The position numbers and the translations under genes are program-made. From JBDLRH01 sp039800165 (GTDB lineage Bacteria; Pseudomonadota; Gammaproteobacteria; Burkholderiales; Burkholderiaceae_C), in contig JBDLRH010000012.1 of NCBI GenBank assembly GCA_039800165.1, positions 1-29,745 of the forward strand: a stretch of 29,745 bases of DNA. The letters are read 5' to 3'. Below, piece after piece: positions 1 through 8,752 of the stretch. Each line of letters opens with the position of its first letter. The first letter of the stretch is position 1. The notes below the pieces were generated by a model. The model did not search any database and had not been told where the DNA came from. It was given only the letters and a program-made list of their open reading frames with translations.

Positions 1-44
1 CGGTGCAGGCCGTGCCCGAGCCGCCGCGGCAGAAGTTCGCCTGA
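1..44 (+). CDS. C-terminal tail of an upstream gene, probably isoprenyl transferase UppS (partial)
   Basis: The frame beginning at base 3 reads VQAVPEPPRQKFA and ends at TGA 42-44, six bases before cdsA. Only thirteen residues are visible, so the family cannot be read from the sequence. The identification as undecaprenyl diphosphate synthase (uppS) is an inference from the common order uppS-cdsA-dxr-rseP-bamA in proteobacteria. A charged, proline-rich C-terminal tail is compatible with it but not diagnostic. Confidence 0.45.
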   Translation, partial: VQAVPEPPRQKFA

Positions 45-50
45 GCGCTC

Positions 51-902
51 ATGCTCAAACAGCGCGTCATCACCGCCCTGGCCCTGCTGGCCGTCCTGCT
101 GCCCGCGCTGTTCTACCCCGACCCGGCCCCGTTTGCGGCGGTGGCGCTGCTGCTGGTGGCCGCTGCGGCGTGGGAGTGGGCGCGCCTCAATCAACTGCCC
201 GGCGCCGCTGCGCTGGCCACGGCCGCGCTGTGCGTGGCCCTGTGTGCGGCTGCCTGGGGTGCGGGCTGGCTGGGGCAGCGCCTCACGCCCCTGTGGGCGC
301 TCGCCGCGGTGCTGTGGGTGGCCGTCGTCACGCTGCTGCTGCGGCGCGGGCCGCAGGGCTGGTCCACGCTGCCGCTGGCCTGGCGCTGGGCCGGTGGCGT
401 GCTCGCGCTGTGGCTTACCTGGCTGGCGGTGGCGCAGGCGCGGGTGCTGGGCATCAATGTGCTGCTGTCGGTGCTGACGCTGGTGTGGGCCGCCGACATT
501 GCCGCCTACTTTGCCGGCCGCGCCTTCGGCCTGCGCTTCACCCGCACCCGGCTGGCGCCCTCGATCAGCCCGGGCAAGAGCTGGGAAGGCGCCTGGGGTG
601 GCTGGCTCGGTGTGCTGGCGCTCGGCGCCTTGTGGGCCACATTCGAGCCGCGCTGGCAGCCCAGCCACCTGAGCCTGTACGGCCAGCTCGCGCAGTCGGG
701 CTGGTGGCTCATGCTCGTGGCCCTGACGTTGCTGACCGCGATGAGCGTGGCCGGCGACCTGGTGGAGTCGCTGGTCAAGCGCAGCGCCGGGGTCAAGGAT
801 TCCAGCGGCCTGCTGCCCGGCCACGGCGGCGTGCTCGACCGCATCGACGCGCTGCTGCCCACGCTTCCGATGGCCCTGCTTTTTGTGCACCTGTTCTCAT
901 GA
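51..902 (+). CDS. cdsA: Phosphatidate cytidylyltransferase (CDP-diacylglycerol synthase)
   Basis: CdsA activates phosphatidic acid with CTP to give CDP-diacylglycerol, the precursor of all major phospholipids, in the inner membrane. The 283-residue protein is almost entirely hydrophobic, with several transmembrane segments. Near the C-terminus (about residues 240-266) it carries the CdsA family signature, including KDSSGLLPGHGG followed by LDRID, which holds the metal-binding acidic residues. Length is normal for the family. The ATG at 51 follows the preceding stop by six bases, and its own stop overlaps the dxr start as ATGA, so the genes are probably translationally coupled. It supplies membrane lipid precursor beside genes for isoprenoid, lipid A and outer-membrane protein assembly. 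Confidence 0.96.
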   Translation: MLKQRVITALALLAVLLPALFYPDPAPFAAVALLLVAAAAWEWARLNQLPGAAALATAALCVALCAAAWGAGWLGQRLTPLWALAAVLWVAVVTLLLRRGPQGWSTLPLAWRWAGGVLALWLTWLAVAQARVLGINVLLSVLTLVWAADIAAYFAGRAFGLRFTRTRLAPSISPGKSWEGAWGGWLGVLALGALWATFEPRWQPSHLSLYGQLAQSGWWLMLVALTLLTAMSVAGDLVESLVKRSAGVKDSSGLLPGHGGVLDRIDALLPTLPMALLFVHLFS

Positions 903-2098
903 CCCTGCGCGTCACTGTCCTTGGCTCCACCGGATCGATCGGCGTCAACACGCTGGATGTGATGTCGCGTCACCCCGGGCGCTTTGAGGTGTTCGCGCTG
1001 AGCGCCGCCACGCGGGTCGATCCGCTGTTCGCGCAGTGCGTGGTGCACCGCCCGCGCTATGCGGTGATGACCGATGAGGCCCGTGCCCGCGAACTGCGGG
1101 AGCGTCTGCGCACCGCCGGCCTTGCCACCGAGGTGCTGTCGGGCGCCGCAGCGCTGGATGAGGTGGCGGCCCATCCGGACACCGATGCAGTGATGGCGGC
1201 CATCGTCGGCGCCGCGGGGCTGTCGTCGTGCATGGCGGCCGCGCGTGCCGGCAAGCGGCTGATGCTGGCCAACAAGGAAGCGCTGGTGGTGGGCGCCGGC
1301 CTGTTCCTCGATGCGGTGCGCCAGGGTGGCGCCACGCTGCTGCCGATCGACAGCGAGCATTCGGCGGTGTTCCAGTCGCTGCCGCACGACCCGTCCACCT
1401 GGGACGCGCGGGTCGAGAAGATCATCCTCACCGCATCGGGCGGGCCGTTTCGTACCCGCTCGGTCGCCACGCTGCGCGAGGTCACGCCCGAAGAGGCGGT
1501 GGCGCACCCCAACTGGGTGATGGGCCGCAAGATCTCGGTGGACTCCGCCACCATGATGAACAAGGCGCTCGAGGTGATCGAGGCACGCTACCTGTTCGGC
1601 CTGCCGCCGGAGCGCATCGACGTGGTGATCCATCCGCAAAGCGTGATCCATTCGATGGTGCAGTACCGCGATGCGTCGGTGGTGGCGCAGCTGGGCACGC
1701 CCGACATGCGCGGGCCGATTGCCTATGGCCTGTCGTGGCCCGAGCGCATCGAGTCGGGAGCGGCGGCGCTGGACTTCAGCCGCCTGGCGGCGATGCAGTT
1801 CGAGTCGTTTGACAGCGGCGACCACCGCGCCCGCTTTCCGGGGCTGCAACTGGCCTGGGACGCGCTGCGTGCGGCGCCCGGCACCACCGCGGTGCTCAAT
1901 GCCGCCAACGAGGTGGCCGTGGCCGCGTTCCTCGAGCGGCGCATCCGCTTCGACCAGATCCATGCAGTGAACCTGGCGACGCTGCAGGCGCTGCCGCCGC
2001 CCGAGCCGCGTTCGCTGGACGATTTGCTGGCGCTCGATGCCCAGGCGCGGCGGGTGGCGCAGCAGTGCAGCGCGTCCATGGCAACATCGGCGGCATGA
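899..2098 (+). CDS. dxr: 1-deoxy-D-xylulose 5-phosphate reductoisomerase
   Basis: Dxr (IspC) converts 1-deoxy-D-xylulose 5-phosphate to 2-C-methyl-D-erythritol 4-phosphate with NADPH, the committed step of the MEP isoprenoid pathway and the target of fosmidomycin. The 399-residue protein has the NADPH-binding GSTGSIG at residues 9-15. The metal ligands appear as the DSE motif (D151, E153) and E225 in NKALEVIEARYLF. The substrate-loop region with HPQSVIHSMVQYRDAS is intact. The start at 899 overlaps the cdsA stop by four bases (ATGA) and gives the expected family length. In context it feeds isopentenyl diphosphate to the undecaprenyl carrier pathway, matching the likely uppS upstream. Confidence 0.97.
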   Translation: MTLRVTVLGSTGSIGVNTLDVMSRHPGRFEVFALSAATRVDPLFAQCVVHRPRYAVMTDEARARELRERLRTAGLATEVLSGAAALDEVAAHPDTDAVMAAIVGAAGLSSCMAAARAGKRLMLANKEALVVGAGLFLDAVRQGGATLLPIDSEHSAVFQSLPHDPSTWDARVEKIILTASGGPFRTRSVATLREVTPEEAVAHPNWVMGRKISVDSATMMNKALEVIEARYLFGLPPERIDVVIHPQSVIHSMVQYRDASVVAQLGTPDMRGPIAYGLSWPERIESGAAALDFSRLAAMQFESFDSGDHRARFPGLQLAWDALRAAPGTTAVLNAANEVAVAAFLERRIRFDQIHAVNLATLQALPPPEPRSLDDLLALDAQARRVAQQCSASMATSAA

Positions 2099-2123
2099 GC
2101 CTGCTGACCACGTTCCCGAAGCC

Positions 2124-3539
2124 ATGCTGACCGTTGTCGCCTTTCTCGTGGCCCTCGGGCTGCTGATTGCGGTGCATGAGTACGGCCACTACCGCGTGGC
2201 CGTGGCCTGCGATGTGCGCGTGCTGCGCTTTGCGATCGGCTTCGGCAAGGTGCTGTTTCGCTGGAAGGCGCGGCGCCCGCGGCCGGGCCAGGACACCGAA
2301 TTCGTGATTTGCGCCTTTCCGCTTGGCGGCTACGTACGCATGCTCGACGAGCGCGAGGCGCCGGTCGATCCGGCCGAGCGCGACTGCGCCTTCAACCACA
2401 AGCCGCTGCGCCAGCGTGCCGCCATCGTGGCCGCCGGGCCGGCAGCCAACCTGCTGCTGGCGGTGCTGCTGTACGCCGGCGTGCACTGGTACGGCACCCA
2501 GGAGCCCGAGGCGGTGCTGGCCAGCCCGGTGGCGGGGTCGCTTGCCGAGCGCGCCGGCCTCAAGGGAGGCGAGCGGGTGCTGGGCGTGCTGACCGCACCG
2601 GCCACCGATGCGGCTACCACGCAGGGCACAGGCGCGCCTGCGGCCGTGCCGGGGTCGGTGCGTTCGTTCGAAGACCTGCGCTGGCAGCTCACCCGCGCGG
2701 CACTCGAGGGCGACGACCTGTTGCTGCTGGTCTCCGAAGGCGCCGGCGGCCGTACCCGCGAGCTGCGCCTGGCGCTGTCAGAACTTGATGTGCGCGAGGC
2801 AGATGCCTCGCTGCTGCGCCGCATCGGCATTGCCGCCCCATGGACGCGGCCGCAGATCGGCGAGGTGTCACCAGAGGGGGCTGCGGCGCAGGCCGGCTTG
2901 CGCCAGGGCGACCTGGTGCTGTCGGTGGACGGCACGCCGATCGTTGACGGCATGCAGCTGCGCGAGCGCATCCGCGCCTCGGGCGCGCAAGGCGAGCCGC
3001 GCGAGCAGGCCTGGCTGATCGAGCGCGACGGCCAGCGCGTGTCGCTGCAGGTCACGCCGCAGCGGCGCAGCGAGGGCGAGCGCTCGGTGGGCCGCATCGG
3101 CGCCTACGTTGGCAGCGCGCCGGCCATGGTGGAGGTGCAGCACGACCTGCTCGATGGCCTGTGGCTCGGTGTGGAGCGCACCTGGGACGTGTCCGTGCTG
3201 ACCCTTCGCATGCTGGGGCGCATGCTGGTGGGCGAGGCCTCGATCAAGAACCTGAGCGGGCCGCTGACGATTGCCGACTACGCCGGCAAGTCTGCGAGCC
3301 TCGGGCTGGTGCAGTACCTCGGCTTCCTCGCGCTCATCAGCGTGAGCCTGGGCGTGCTGAACCTGCTGCCGCTGCCCGTCCTCGACGGAGGGCACCTGAT
3401 GTATTATTTTTACGAGGCAGTGCGCGGCAAGCCGCTGTCAGATGCCTGGATGGATCGGCTGCAGCGCGGCGGCGTGGCGATCCTGCTGCTGATGATGTCG
3501 ATCGCCCTGTTCAATGACGTCACTCGACTTCTGGGCTGA
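2124..3539 (+). CDS. rseP: Site-2 intramembrane zinc metalloprotease RseP
   Basis: RseP cleaves the anti-sigma factor RseA in the inner membrane during the sigma-E envelope-stress response and also removes signal-peptide remnants. The zinc-binding motif HEYGH is at residues 18-22 in the first membrane helix, and the second catalytic motif LDG is near residue 420 in LLPLPVLDGGHL. Two periplasmic PDZ domains lie between the helices, and NLSGPLTIADYAG is conserved in the family. At 471 residues it is slightly longer than E. coli RseP (450). Part of the difference is an Ala/Thr/Pro-rich loop at about residues 153-175 inside the first PDZ region. The ATG at 2124 places the protease motif at the usual distance from the N-terminus. 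Confidence 0.95.
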   Translation: MLTVVAFLVALGLLIAVHEYGHYRVAVACDVRVLRFAIGFGKVLFRWKARRPRPGQDTEFVICAFPLGGYVRMLDEREAPVDPAERDCAFNHKPLRQRAAIVAAGPAANLLLAVLLYAGVHWYGTQEPEAVLASPVAGSLAERAGLKGGERVLGVLTAPATDAATTQGTGAPAAVPGSVRSFEDLRWQLTRAALEGDDLLLLVSEGAGGRTRELRLALSELDVREADASLLRRIGIAAPWTRPQIGEVSPEGAAAQAGLRQGDLVLSVDGTPIVDGMQLRERIRASGAQGEPREQAWLIERDGQRVSLQVTPQRRSEGERSVGRIGAYVGSAPAMVEVQHDLLDGLWLGVERTWDVSVLTLRMLGRMLVGEASIKNLSGPLTIADYAGKSASLGLVQYLGFLALISVSLGVLNLLPLPVLDGGHLMYYFYEAVRGKPLSDAWMDRLQRGGVAILLLMMSIALFNDVTRLLG

Positions 3540-3572
3540 CTTCTCCCTCCAACCCCGCCCGGTAACTGCTCC

Positions 3573-5870
3573 ATGAATCCTGCTCCCCGTCGATCGCGAC
3601 TGCGCCGCCATGCGGCCCTGTGGCTGGCTGCTGCCTGCATGGTGTCGTCTGCCTGGGCGGCGCCGTTCGTGGTGCGCGACATCCGCATCGAGGGCCTGCA
3701 GCGGGTCGAGCCGGGCACGGTGTTCGCGTCGCTGCCGGTGCGCATCGGCGACACCTATACCGACGACAGCGGCTCGGCGTCGATCCGTGCGCTGTTTTCG
3801 CTGGGCCTGTTCAAGGACGTGCGCATCGAGGTCGACGGCAACGTGCTGGTGGTGATCGTCGAAGAGCGGCCCACGGTGGCCAATGTGGACTTCACCGGCA
3901 CGCGCGAGTTTGACAAGGACTCGCTGAAGAAGGCGCTGCGCGAGATCGGCATCGTCGAGGGTCGTCCGTTCGACCAGGCGCTGGCCGACCGCGCCGAGCA
4001 GGAGCTCAAGCGCCAGTACATCAACCGCAGCCTGTACGGCGTGGAGGTGGTCACCACCGTCACCCCGATCGAGCGCAACCGCGTCAACCTGAGCTTCAGC
4101 GTGGTCGAAGGCGGCCCGGCGCGCATCCGCGAGATCCGCATCGTCGGCGCCCGCGCGTTCTCCGAATCCACCCTGCGCGGCCAGTTCGAGCTCGACACCG
4201 GCGGCTGGCTGAGCTGGTACACCAAGTCCGACCGCTATTCGCGCGCCAAGCTCAATGCCGACCTGGAGGCGCTGCGCTCGTACTACCTGACCCGCGGCTT
4301 CCTCGAGTTCCGCATCGACTCGACCCAGGTGGCGATCTCGCCGGACAAGCAGGACATCACCGTCACCATCAACATCACCGAAGGCGCGCGCTTCGCGGTG
4401 TCGTCGGTGAAGCTCGAGGGCAACTACCTCGGCAAGGACGACGAATTCAAGGCGCGGGTGAAGATCCGTCCGGGCGAGGCCTACAACGCCGAGCAGGTGG
4501 CCGAGACCACCAAGGCCTTCCAGGACCTGTTCGGCACCCTCGGCTACGCCTTTGCGCAGGTTGAATCGCGCCCCGAGGTCGATCGGGCCACCAACCGCGT
4601 GACGCTGGTGCTGCAGGCCGAGCCCTCGCGCCGTGTGTATGTGCGCCGCATCCAGGTCACCGGCAATTCGCGCACCCGCGACGAGGTGATCCGGCGCGAG
4701 TTCCGCCAGTTCGAGGCGGCCTGGTACGACGCCGAGCGCATCAAGCGCTCGCGCGACCGCGTCGACCGCCTGGGCTTCTTCAAGGAAGTCAACGTCGAGA
4801 CCAGCGAAGTGGCCGGCTCGCCCGACCAGGTGGACCTGGTGGTGACGGTGGCAGAAAAGCCCACCGGCAGCCTGCAGCTGGGGGCGGGCTTCTCCAGCGC
4901 CGAGAAGCTGGCGCTGAACTTCGGCATCAAGCAGGAAAACGCCTTTGGCTCGGGCAACTACCTCGGCGTGGAGGTCAACACCAGCAAGTTCAACCGCACG
5001 CTGGTGTTCACCACCGTCGACCCGTACTTCACCCAGGACGGCATCTCGCGCACGGTGGACCTGTACCACCGCAGCTCGCGGCCCTACAACGACCAGGGCG
5101 GCAACTACGAGCTCATCACCAGCGGCGCGAGCCTGCGCTTTGGCGTGCCCTTCACCGAGGTGGACACGGTGTTCTTCGGGGGCGGCCTGGAGCGCATCCA
5201 GATCAAGCCGGGCACCAACATCCCGGCCACCTACCTGACCTACGCCGACCGCTTTGGCTACATCAGCTACGCCACGCCGATCTCGGTGGGCTGGGCGCGC
5301 GATGACCGCGACAGCGCGCTGGCGCCCACGCGCGGGCGGCTGCAACGGGTGCAGGGTGAGTGGGGCGCCGCCGCAGATGCCACCTACCTGCGTGCCAACT
5401 ACCAGTTCCAGCAGTATGTGCCGCTGAGCCGCCAGTTCACCCTGGCCTTCAATGCCGAGGCCGGCTGGGGCAAGGGCTTGAGCGGGCGGCCGTTTCCGGT
5501 GTTCAAGAACTTCTACGCCGGTGGCCTGGGCTCGGTGCGCGGTTTCGAGCAGGGCACGCTGGGCCCGCGTGACGTGACCGGCTCGAGCATTGGCGGCCCG
5601 CGCAAGGCGGTGCTCAATGCCGAGGTGATCGCGCCGTTCCCCGGGGCCGGCAACGACCGCACGCTGCGCATGTTCGGCTTTGTCGATGTGGGCAACGTGT
5701 TCGGCGAGGTCGAGAAGATCGACTTTGGCCAGCTGCGTGCATCGGCCGGCGTCGGCGTGAGCTGGATTTCTCCGCTGGGCCCGCTGCGCCTGGCCATCGC
5801 CCAGCCGGTGCGCAAGTTCCCGGGGGATAGAATCCAGCGCCTGCAATTCCAGATCGGTTCTTCCTTCTGA
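3573..5870 (+). CDS. bamA: Outer-membrane protein assembly factor BamA
   Basis: BamA is the Omp85-family core of the BAM complex, which folds beta-barrel proteins into the outer membrane. The 765-residue precursor has a basic N-terminus, a hydrophobic segment and a probable signal-peptidase site after SAWA (about residue 29). Five POTRA repeats follow to about residue 425, then a C-terminal 16-strand barrel. The barrel carries the conserved VRGF lid motif at residues 655-658 and ends in a terminal Phe (IGSSF), the usual beta-signal. It sits between rseP and skp, its functional partners in stress sensing and chaperoning. The 33-base gap before the start is pyrimidine-rich and has only a weak ribosome-binding site, so coupling to upstream translation is possible. 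Confidence 0.97.
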   Translation: MNPAPRRSRLRRHAALWLAAACMVSSAWAAPFVVRDIRIEGLQRVEPGTVFASLPVRIGDTYTDDSGSASIRALFSLGLFKDVRIEVDGNVLVVIVEERPTVANVDFTGTREFDKDSLKKALREIGIVEGRPFDQALADRAEQELKRQYINRSLYGVEVVTTVTPIERNRVNLSFSVVEGGPARIREIRIVGARAFSESTLRGQFELDTGGWLSWYTKSDRYSRAKLNADLEALRSYYLTRGFLEFRIDSTQVAISPDKQDITVTINITEGARFAVSSVKLEGNYLGKDDEFKARVKIRPGEAYNAEQVAETTKAFQDLFGTLGYAFAQVESRPEVDRATNRVTLVLQAEPSRRVYVRRIQVTGNSRTRDEVIRREFRQFEAAWYDAERIKRSRDRVDRLGFFKEVNVETSEVAGSPDQVDLVVTVAEKPTGSLQLGAGFSSAEKLALNFGIKQENAFGSGNYLGVEVNTSKFNRTLVFTTVDPYFTQDGISRTVDLYHRSSRPYNDQGGNYELITSGASLRFGVPFTEVDTVFFGGGLERIQIKPGTNIPATYLTYADRFGYISYATPISVGWARDDRDSALAPTRGRLQRVQGEWGAAADATYLRANYQFQQYVPLSRQFTLAFNAEAGWGKGLSGRPFPVFKNFYAGGLGSVRGFEQGTLGPRDVTGSSIGGPRKAVLNAEVIAPFPGAGNDRTLRMFGFVDVGNVFGEVEKIDFGQLRASAGVGVSWISPLGPLRLAIAQPVRKFPGDRIQRLQFQIGSSF

Positions 5871-5874
5871 CCCC

Positions 5875-6387
5875 ATGATCCAGACGCTTCGACAACTCCT
5901 TGTGGCTTCCTGTGTGGCCGCGTCGTCCCTGGCGCTGCCCGCGCTGGCCGAGGACTTCCGCGTCGGCTTCGTGAACACCGACCGCATCTTCCGCGAGGCC
6001 AATACCGCCAAGGCGGCGCAAACCAAGCTCGAGCAGGAGTTCTCCAAGCGCGAGAAAGACATCAACGACCTGGCCAACACGCTGCGCACCACCACCGAGC
6101 GCTTCGAGCGCGAGGCGCCCACGCTGTCCGAAAGCCAGCGCCAGACGCGCCAGAAGCAGCTGATCGACCAGAACCGCGACCTGGAGCGCAAGCGCCGCGA
6201 ATTCCAGGAAGACCTGGCCGCGCGCAAGAACGAGGAACTGCAGCAGGTGCTCGAGCGCGCCAACCGCGTGGTGCGCCAGGTGGCCGAGGCCGAGAAGTAC
6301 GACCTGGTCATCCAGGAAGCGGTCTACATCAACCCGAAGCACGACATCACCGACAAGGTGATCCGTGCGCTGAACGCCGCGCGCTGA
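5875..6387 (+). CDS. skp: Periplasmic chaperone Skp (OmpH family)
   Basis: Skp is a trimeric periplasmic holdase that keeps unfolded outer-membrane proteins soluble on their way to BamA. The 170-residue precursor has a signal peptide with a predicted cleavage after ALA (about residue 25), leaving a mature start EDFRVGFVNTDRIF typical of OmpH proteins. The central region, about residues 50-130, is highly charged and rich in heptad-like Glu, Arg, Lys and Gln, consistent with the tentacle coiled coils. It begins four bases after the bamA stop with no clear ribosome-binding site, suggesting coupled translation. The OmpH family assignment is strong. Confidence 0.93.
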   Translation: MIQTLRQLLVASCVAASSLALPALAEDFRVGFVNTDRIFREANTAKAAQTKLEQEFSKREKDINDLANTLRTTTERFEREAPTLSESQRQTRQKQLIDQNRDLERKRREFQEDLAARKNEELQQVLERANRVVRQVAEAEKYDLVIQEAVYINPKHDITDKVIRALNAAR

Positions 6388-6450
6388 CGCGCAGGCGCGC
6401 GGCTGCAATCACAGCGCTGGCGCCATCCTCCCTTGCAGCCGGTCGGGTCA

Positions 6451-7479
6451 ATGGATTCAGACGCACCGATGCCGGCATCGCCTTCCCCGACCGACGTTTC
6501 CCTCACGCTGGCCGAACTGGTCGGCCGGCTCGGTGGCGACTTGGTGGGCGAGGGCAGCACCGTGATCCGCCGCATCGCACCGCTGGAGTCGGCCGGTGAA
6601 GATGCGCTGAGCTTCCTGAGCCAGCCGCGCTACCGCGCGCAGCTGGAAGCCACGGCAGCCGGCTGCGTGATCGTCTCGCCGGCGATGCGTGAGGTGGCCG
6701 CGGCGCGCGGTGCCTGCATCGTCACCCCTGATCCGTACCTGTACTTTGCGCGTGCCACACAGCTCTGGCGCGAGCGGCTCGATGCCGCTGGCGGTGCGGC
6801 CGCCGTGCCGCGCATCCACCCAAGTGCAGTGGTCGATGCGCAGGCACAGGTGCACCCCAGTGCGCGCATCGGTGCGCTGTGCGTGGTCGAGCGCGGTGCC
6901 GTCATCGGCGCGGACACGGTGCTCAAGCCCAGGGTCACGGTGGGCGAGCGCTGCGTGATCGGCGAGCGCTGCATCCTGCACAGCGGCGTGGTGATCGGCG
7001 CCGATGGGTTTGGCTTTGCGCCGACCGAGGGCCGCTGGGAGAAGATCGAGCAGCTGGGCGCGGTGCGCATCGGCAACGATGTGGAGCTGGGCGCCAACAC
7101 CTGCGTGGACCGCGGTGCGCTGGGCGACACCGTGATCGAAGACGGCGTGAAGCTCGACAACCTGATCCAGGTCGGCCACAACGTGCACATCGGCGCGCAC
7201 TCGGCCATGGCCGGCTGCGTGGGCATTGCCGGGTCTGCGAAGATCGGCCGGCATTGCACCGTGGGCGGCGGCGCCATCATCCTCGGTCACCTGGAGCTGG
7301 TGGACCACGTGCACATCACCGCGGCCACGGTGGTCACCCGCTCCATCCTCAAGCCGGGGCAGTACAGCGGCCTGTTTCCCTTCGATGACAATAGCGCCTG
7401 GGAAAAGAACGCCGCCACCCTGCGGAACCTGCACCAGCTGCGCGAGCGGCTGCGTGCCCTCGAGAAGAAGATTCCATGA
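6451..7479 (+). CDS. lpxD: UDP-3-O-(3-hydroxyacyl)glucosamine N-acyltransferase
   Basis: LpxD adds the second 3-hydroxyacyl chain to UDP-3-O-acyl-glucosamine, the third step of lipid A synthesis in the cytoplasm. An N-terminal uridine-binding domain (SLTLAELVGRLGGDLVG) is followed by hexapeptide repeats forming a left-handed beta-helix. The segment with VGHNVHIGAHS contains the catalytic-type His. I chose ATG 6451 (342 residues). A TTG at 6433 and an ATG at 6469 are in-frame alternatives, and none has a strong ribosome-binding site. The stop overlaps the fabZ start as ATGA. The order lpxD-fabZ-lpxA-lpxB is the classic lipid A cluster. Confidence 0.96.
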   Translation: MDSDAPMPASPSPTDVSLTLAELVGRLGGDLVGEGSTVIRRIAPLESAGEDALSFLSQPRYRAQLEATAAGCVIVSPAMREVAAARGACIVTPDPYLYFARATQLWRERLDAAGGAAAVPRIHPSAVVDAQAQVHPSARIGALCVVERGAVIGADTVLKPRVTVGERCVIGERCILHSGVVIGADGFGFAPTEGRWEKIEQLGAVRIGNDVELGANTCVDRGALGDTVIEDGVKLDNLIQVGHNVHIGAHSAMAGCVGIAGSAKIGRHCTVGGGAIILGHLELVDHVHITAATVVTRSILKPGQYSGLFPFDDNSAWEKNAATLRNLHQLRERLRALEKKIP

Positions 7480-7928
7480 GCGCCCCGGCCATCGACATCC
7501 ACCGCATCCTCAAGCTGCTGCCGCACCGCTACCCGATCCTGCTGGTGGACCGGGTGCTCGAGATCGAGCGGCATGTGCGCATCAAGGCGATCAAGAACGT
7601 CACCATCAACGAGCCCTTCTTCACCGGCCACTTTCCGCACCACCCGGTGATGCCCGGGGTGATGATGCTCGAGGCGCTGGCGCAGACCGCGGCGCTGCTG
7701 AGCTTCGAGTCGATGGGCGAGCAGCCCGACGACAACACCGTGGTGTACTTCGTGGGCATCGACGGCGCGCGTTTCAAGCGCGTGGTGGAGCCGGGCGACC
7801 AACTGGTGCTGGAAGCGTCGGTGGAGCGCGCCAAGGCCGGCATCTACAAGTACAAGGTGCGTGCCAGCGTCGACGGCGAAACCGCAGTCGAGGCCGAGCT
7901 GATGTGCACCATGCGCAAGGTGGACTGA
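7476..7928 (+). CDS. fabZ: 3-hydroxyacyl-[acyl-carrier-protein] dehydratase FabZ
   Basis: FabZ dehydrates 3-hydroxyacyl-ACP to trans-2-enoyl-ACP in fatty acid elongation. It competes with LpxA and LpxD for 3-hydroxyacyl-ACP, which explains its place inside the lipid A cluster. The 150-residue hot-dog-fold protein has the signature GHFPHHPVMPGVMMLEALAQ, with catalytic H52 and E66. The N-terminal LPHRYPILLVDRV is also typical. The start codon overlaps the lpxD stop (ATGA). Confidence 0.97.
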   Translation: MSAPAIDIHRILKLLPHRYPILLVDRVLEIERHVRIKAIKNVTINEPFFTGHFPHHPVMPGVMMLEALAQTAALLSFESMGEQPDDNTVVYFVGIDGARFKRVVEPGDQLVLEASVERAKAGIYKYKVRASVDGETAVEAELMCTMRKVD

Positions 7929-7938
7929 GGGCGTCGGC

Positions 7939-8742
7939 ATGACGCGCATCCACCAGACCGCGCTGGTCGACCCGAAGGCCGAGCTGGCCAGCGACGTCAG
8001 CGTGGGCCCCTACACCGTGATCGGGCCGCAGGTGCGCATTGGCGCGGGCAGCGTCATTGGTGCGCACTGCGTGATCGAGGGCTGCACCACCCTGGGTGCG
8101 GGCAACCGGGTGTTCCAGTTCGCATCCATTGGCGCCGAGCCCCAGGACATGAAGTACCGTGGCGAGCCAACGCAGCTGGTGATCGGTGACCGCAATACCT
8201 TCCGTGAGTTCGTCACCGTCAACACTGGCACCGCGCAGGACGAAGGCATCACCCGCGTGGGCAGCGACAACTGGGTGATGGCCTATGTGCACATCGCCCA
8301 CGACGTGCGCCTGGGCAGCCACTGCATCCTCGCCAACAACGCCACCCTGGCAGGCCATGTGCATGTGGGCGACTGGGCGGTGATCGGCGGGCTGAGTGGC
8401 GTGCACCAGTACGTGAAGATCGGCGCGCACGCGATGATCGGTTTTCAGGCGCATGTGGCGCAGGATGTGCCGCCCTTCATCACCGCCGACGGCAACCCGC
8501 TGGCTGCGCGTGCGATCAACCTCACCGGCCTCAAGCGCCGCGACTTCAGCGATGCGCGCCTGGCGGCCATCAAGCAGATGCACAAGCTGCTGTACCGCAG
8601 CGGGCTCACGCTGGCTGACGCGGTGACGCAAATCGGCGCTCTGCGCAACGGAGCGGAAGCGAAGGTCGACACGCTGGTGCAGGCCGACGTGGCGCTGATG
8701 CTGGACTTCCTGGCCGGCGCCAAGCGCGGCATCGTGCGCTGA
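7939..8742 (+). CDS. lpxA: UDP-N-acetylglucosamine O-acyltransferase
   Basis: LpxA transfers a 3-hydroxyacyl chain from ACP to UDP-GlcNAc, the first step of lipid A synthesis. The 267-residue protein starts with IHQTALVDPKAEL and continues as hexapeptide repeats of a left-handed beta-helix. The catalytic His lies in HIAHD at about residue 121. A helical C-terminal region (FSDARLAAIKQMHKLLYRSG) follows. A GAGG ribosome-binding site overlaps the fabZ stop eight bases before the ATG. Which acyl length it uses cannot be read safely from sequence here. Confidence 0.97.
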   Translation: MTRIHQTALVDPKAELASDVSVGPYTVIGPQVRIGAGSVIGAHCVIEGCTTLGAGNRVFQFASIGAEPQDMKYRGEPTQLVIGDRNTFREFVTVNTGTAQDEGITRVGSDNWVMAYVHIAHDVRLGSHCILANNATLAGHVHVGDWAVIGGLSGVHQYVKIGAHAMIGFQAHVAQDVPPFITADGNPLAARAINLTGLKRRDFSDARLAAIKQMHKLLYRSGLTLADAVTQIGALRNGAEAKVDTLVQADVALMLDFLAGAKRGIVR

Positions 8743-8752
8743 GGGCAGTGGC

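Noticed and set aside
170..898. Long in-frame extension upstream of dxr inside cdsA
   Set aside because: The extension is out of frame with cdsA and rich in Arg, Ala and Gly. The ATG at 899 gives the normal Dxr length and the ATGA overlap.
3438..6311. A 957-codon minus-strand open frame antisense to bamA and skp
   Set aside because: Same codon-bias shadow; composition is unlike a folded protein, and the plus-strand genes are certain.
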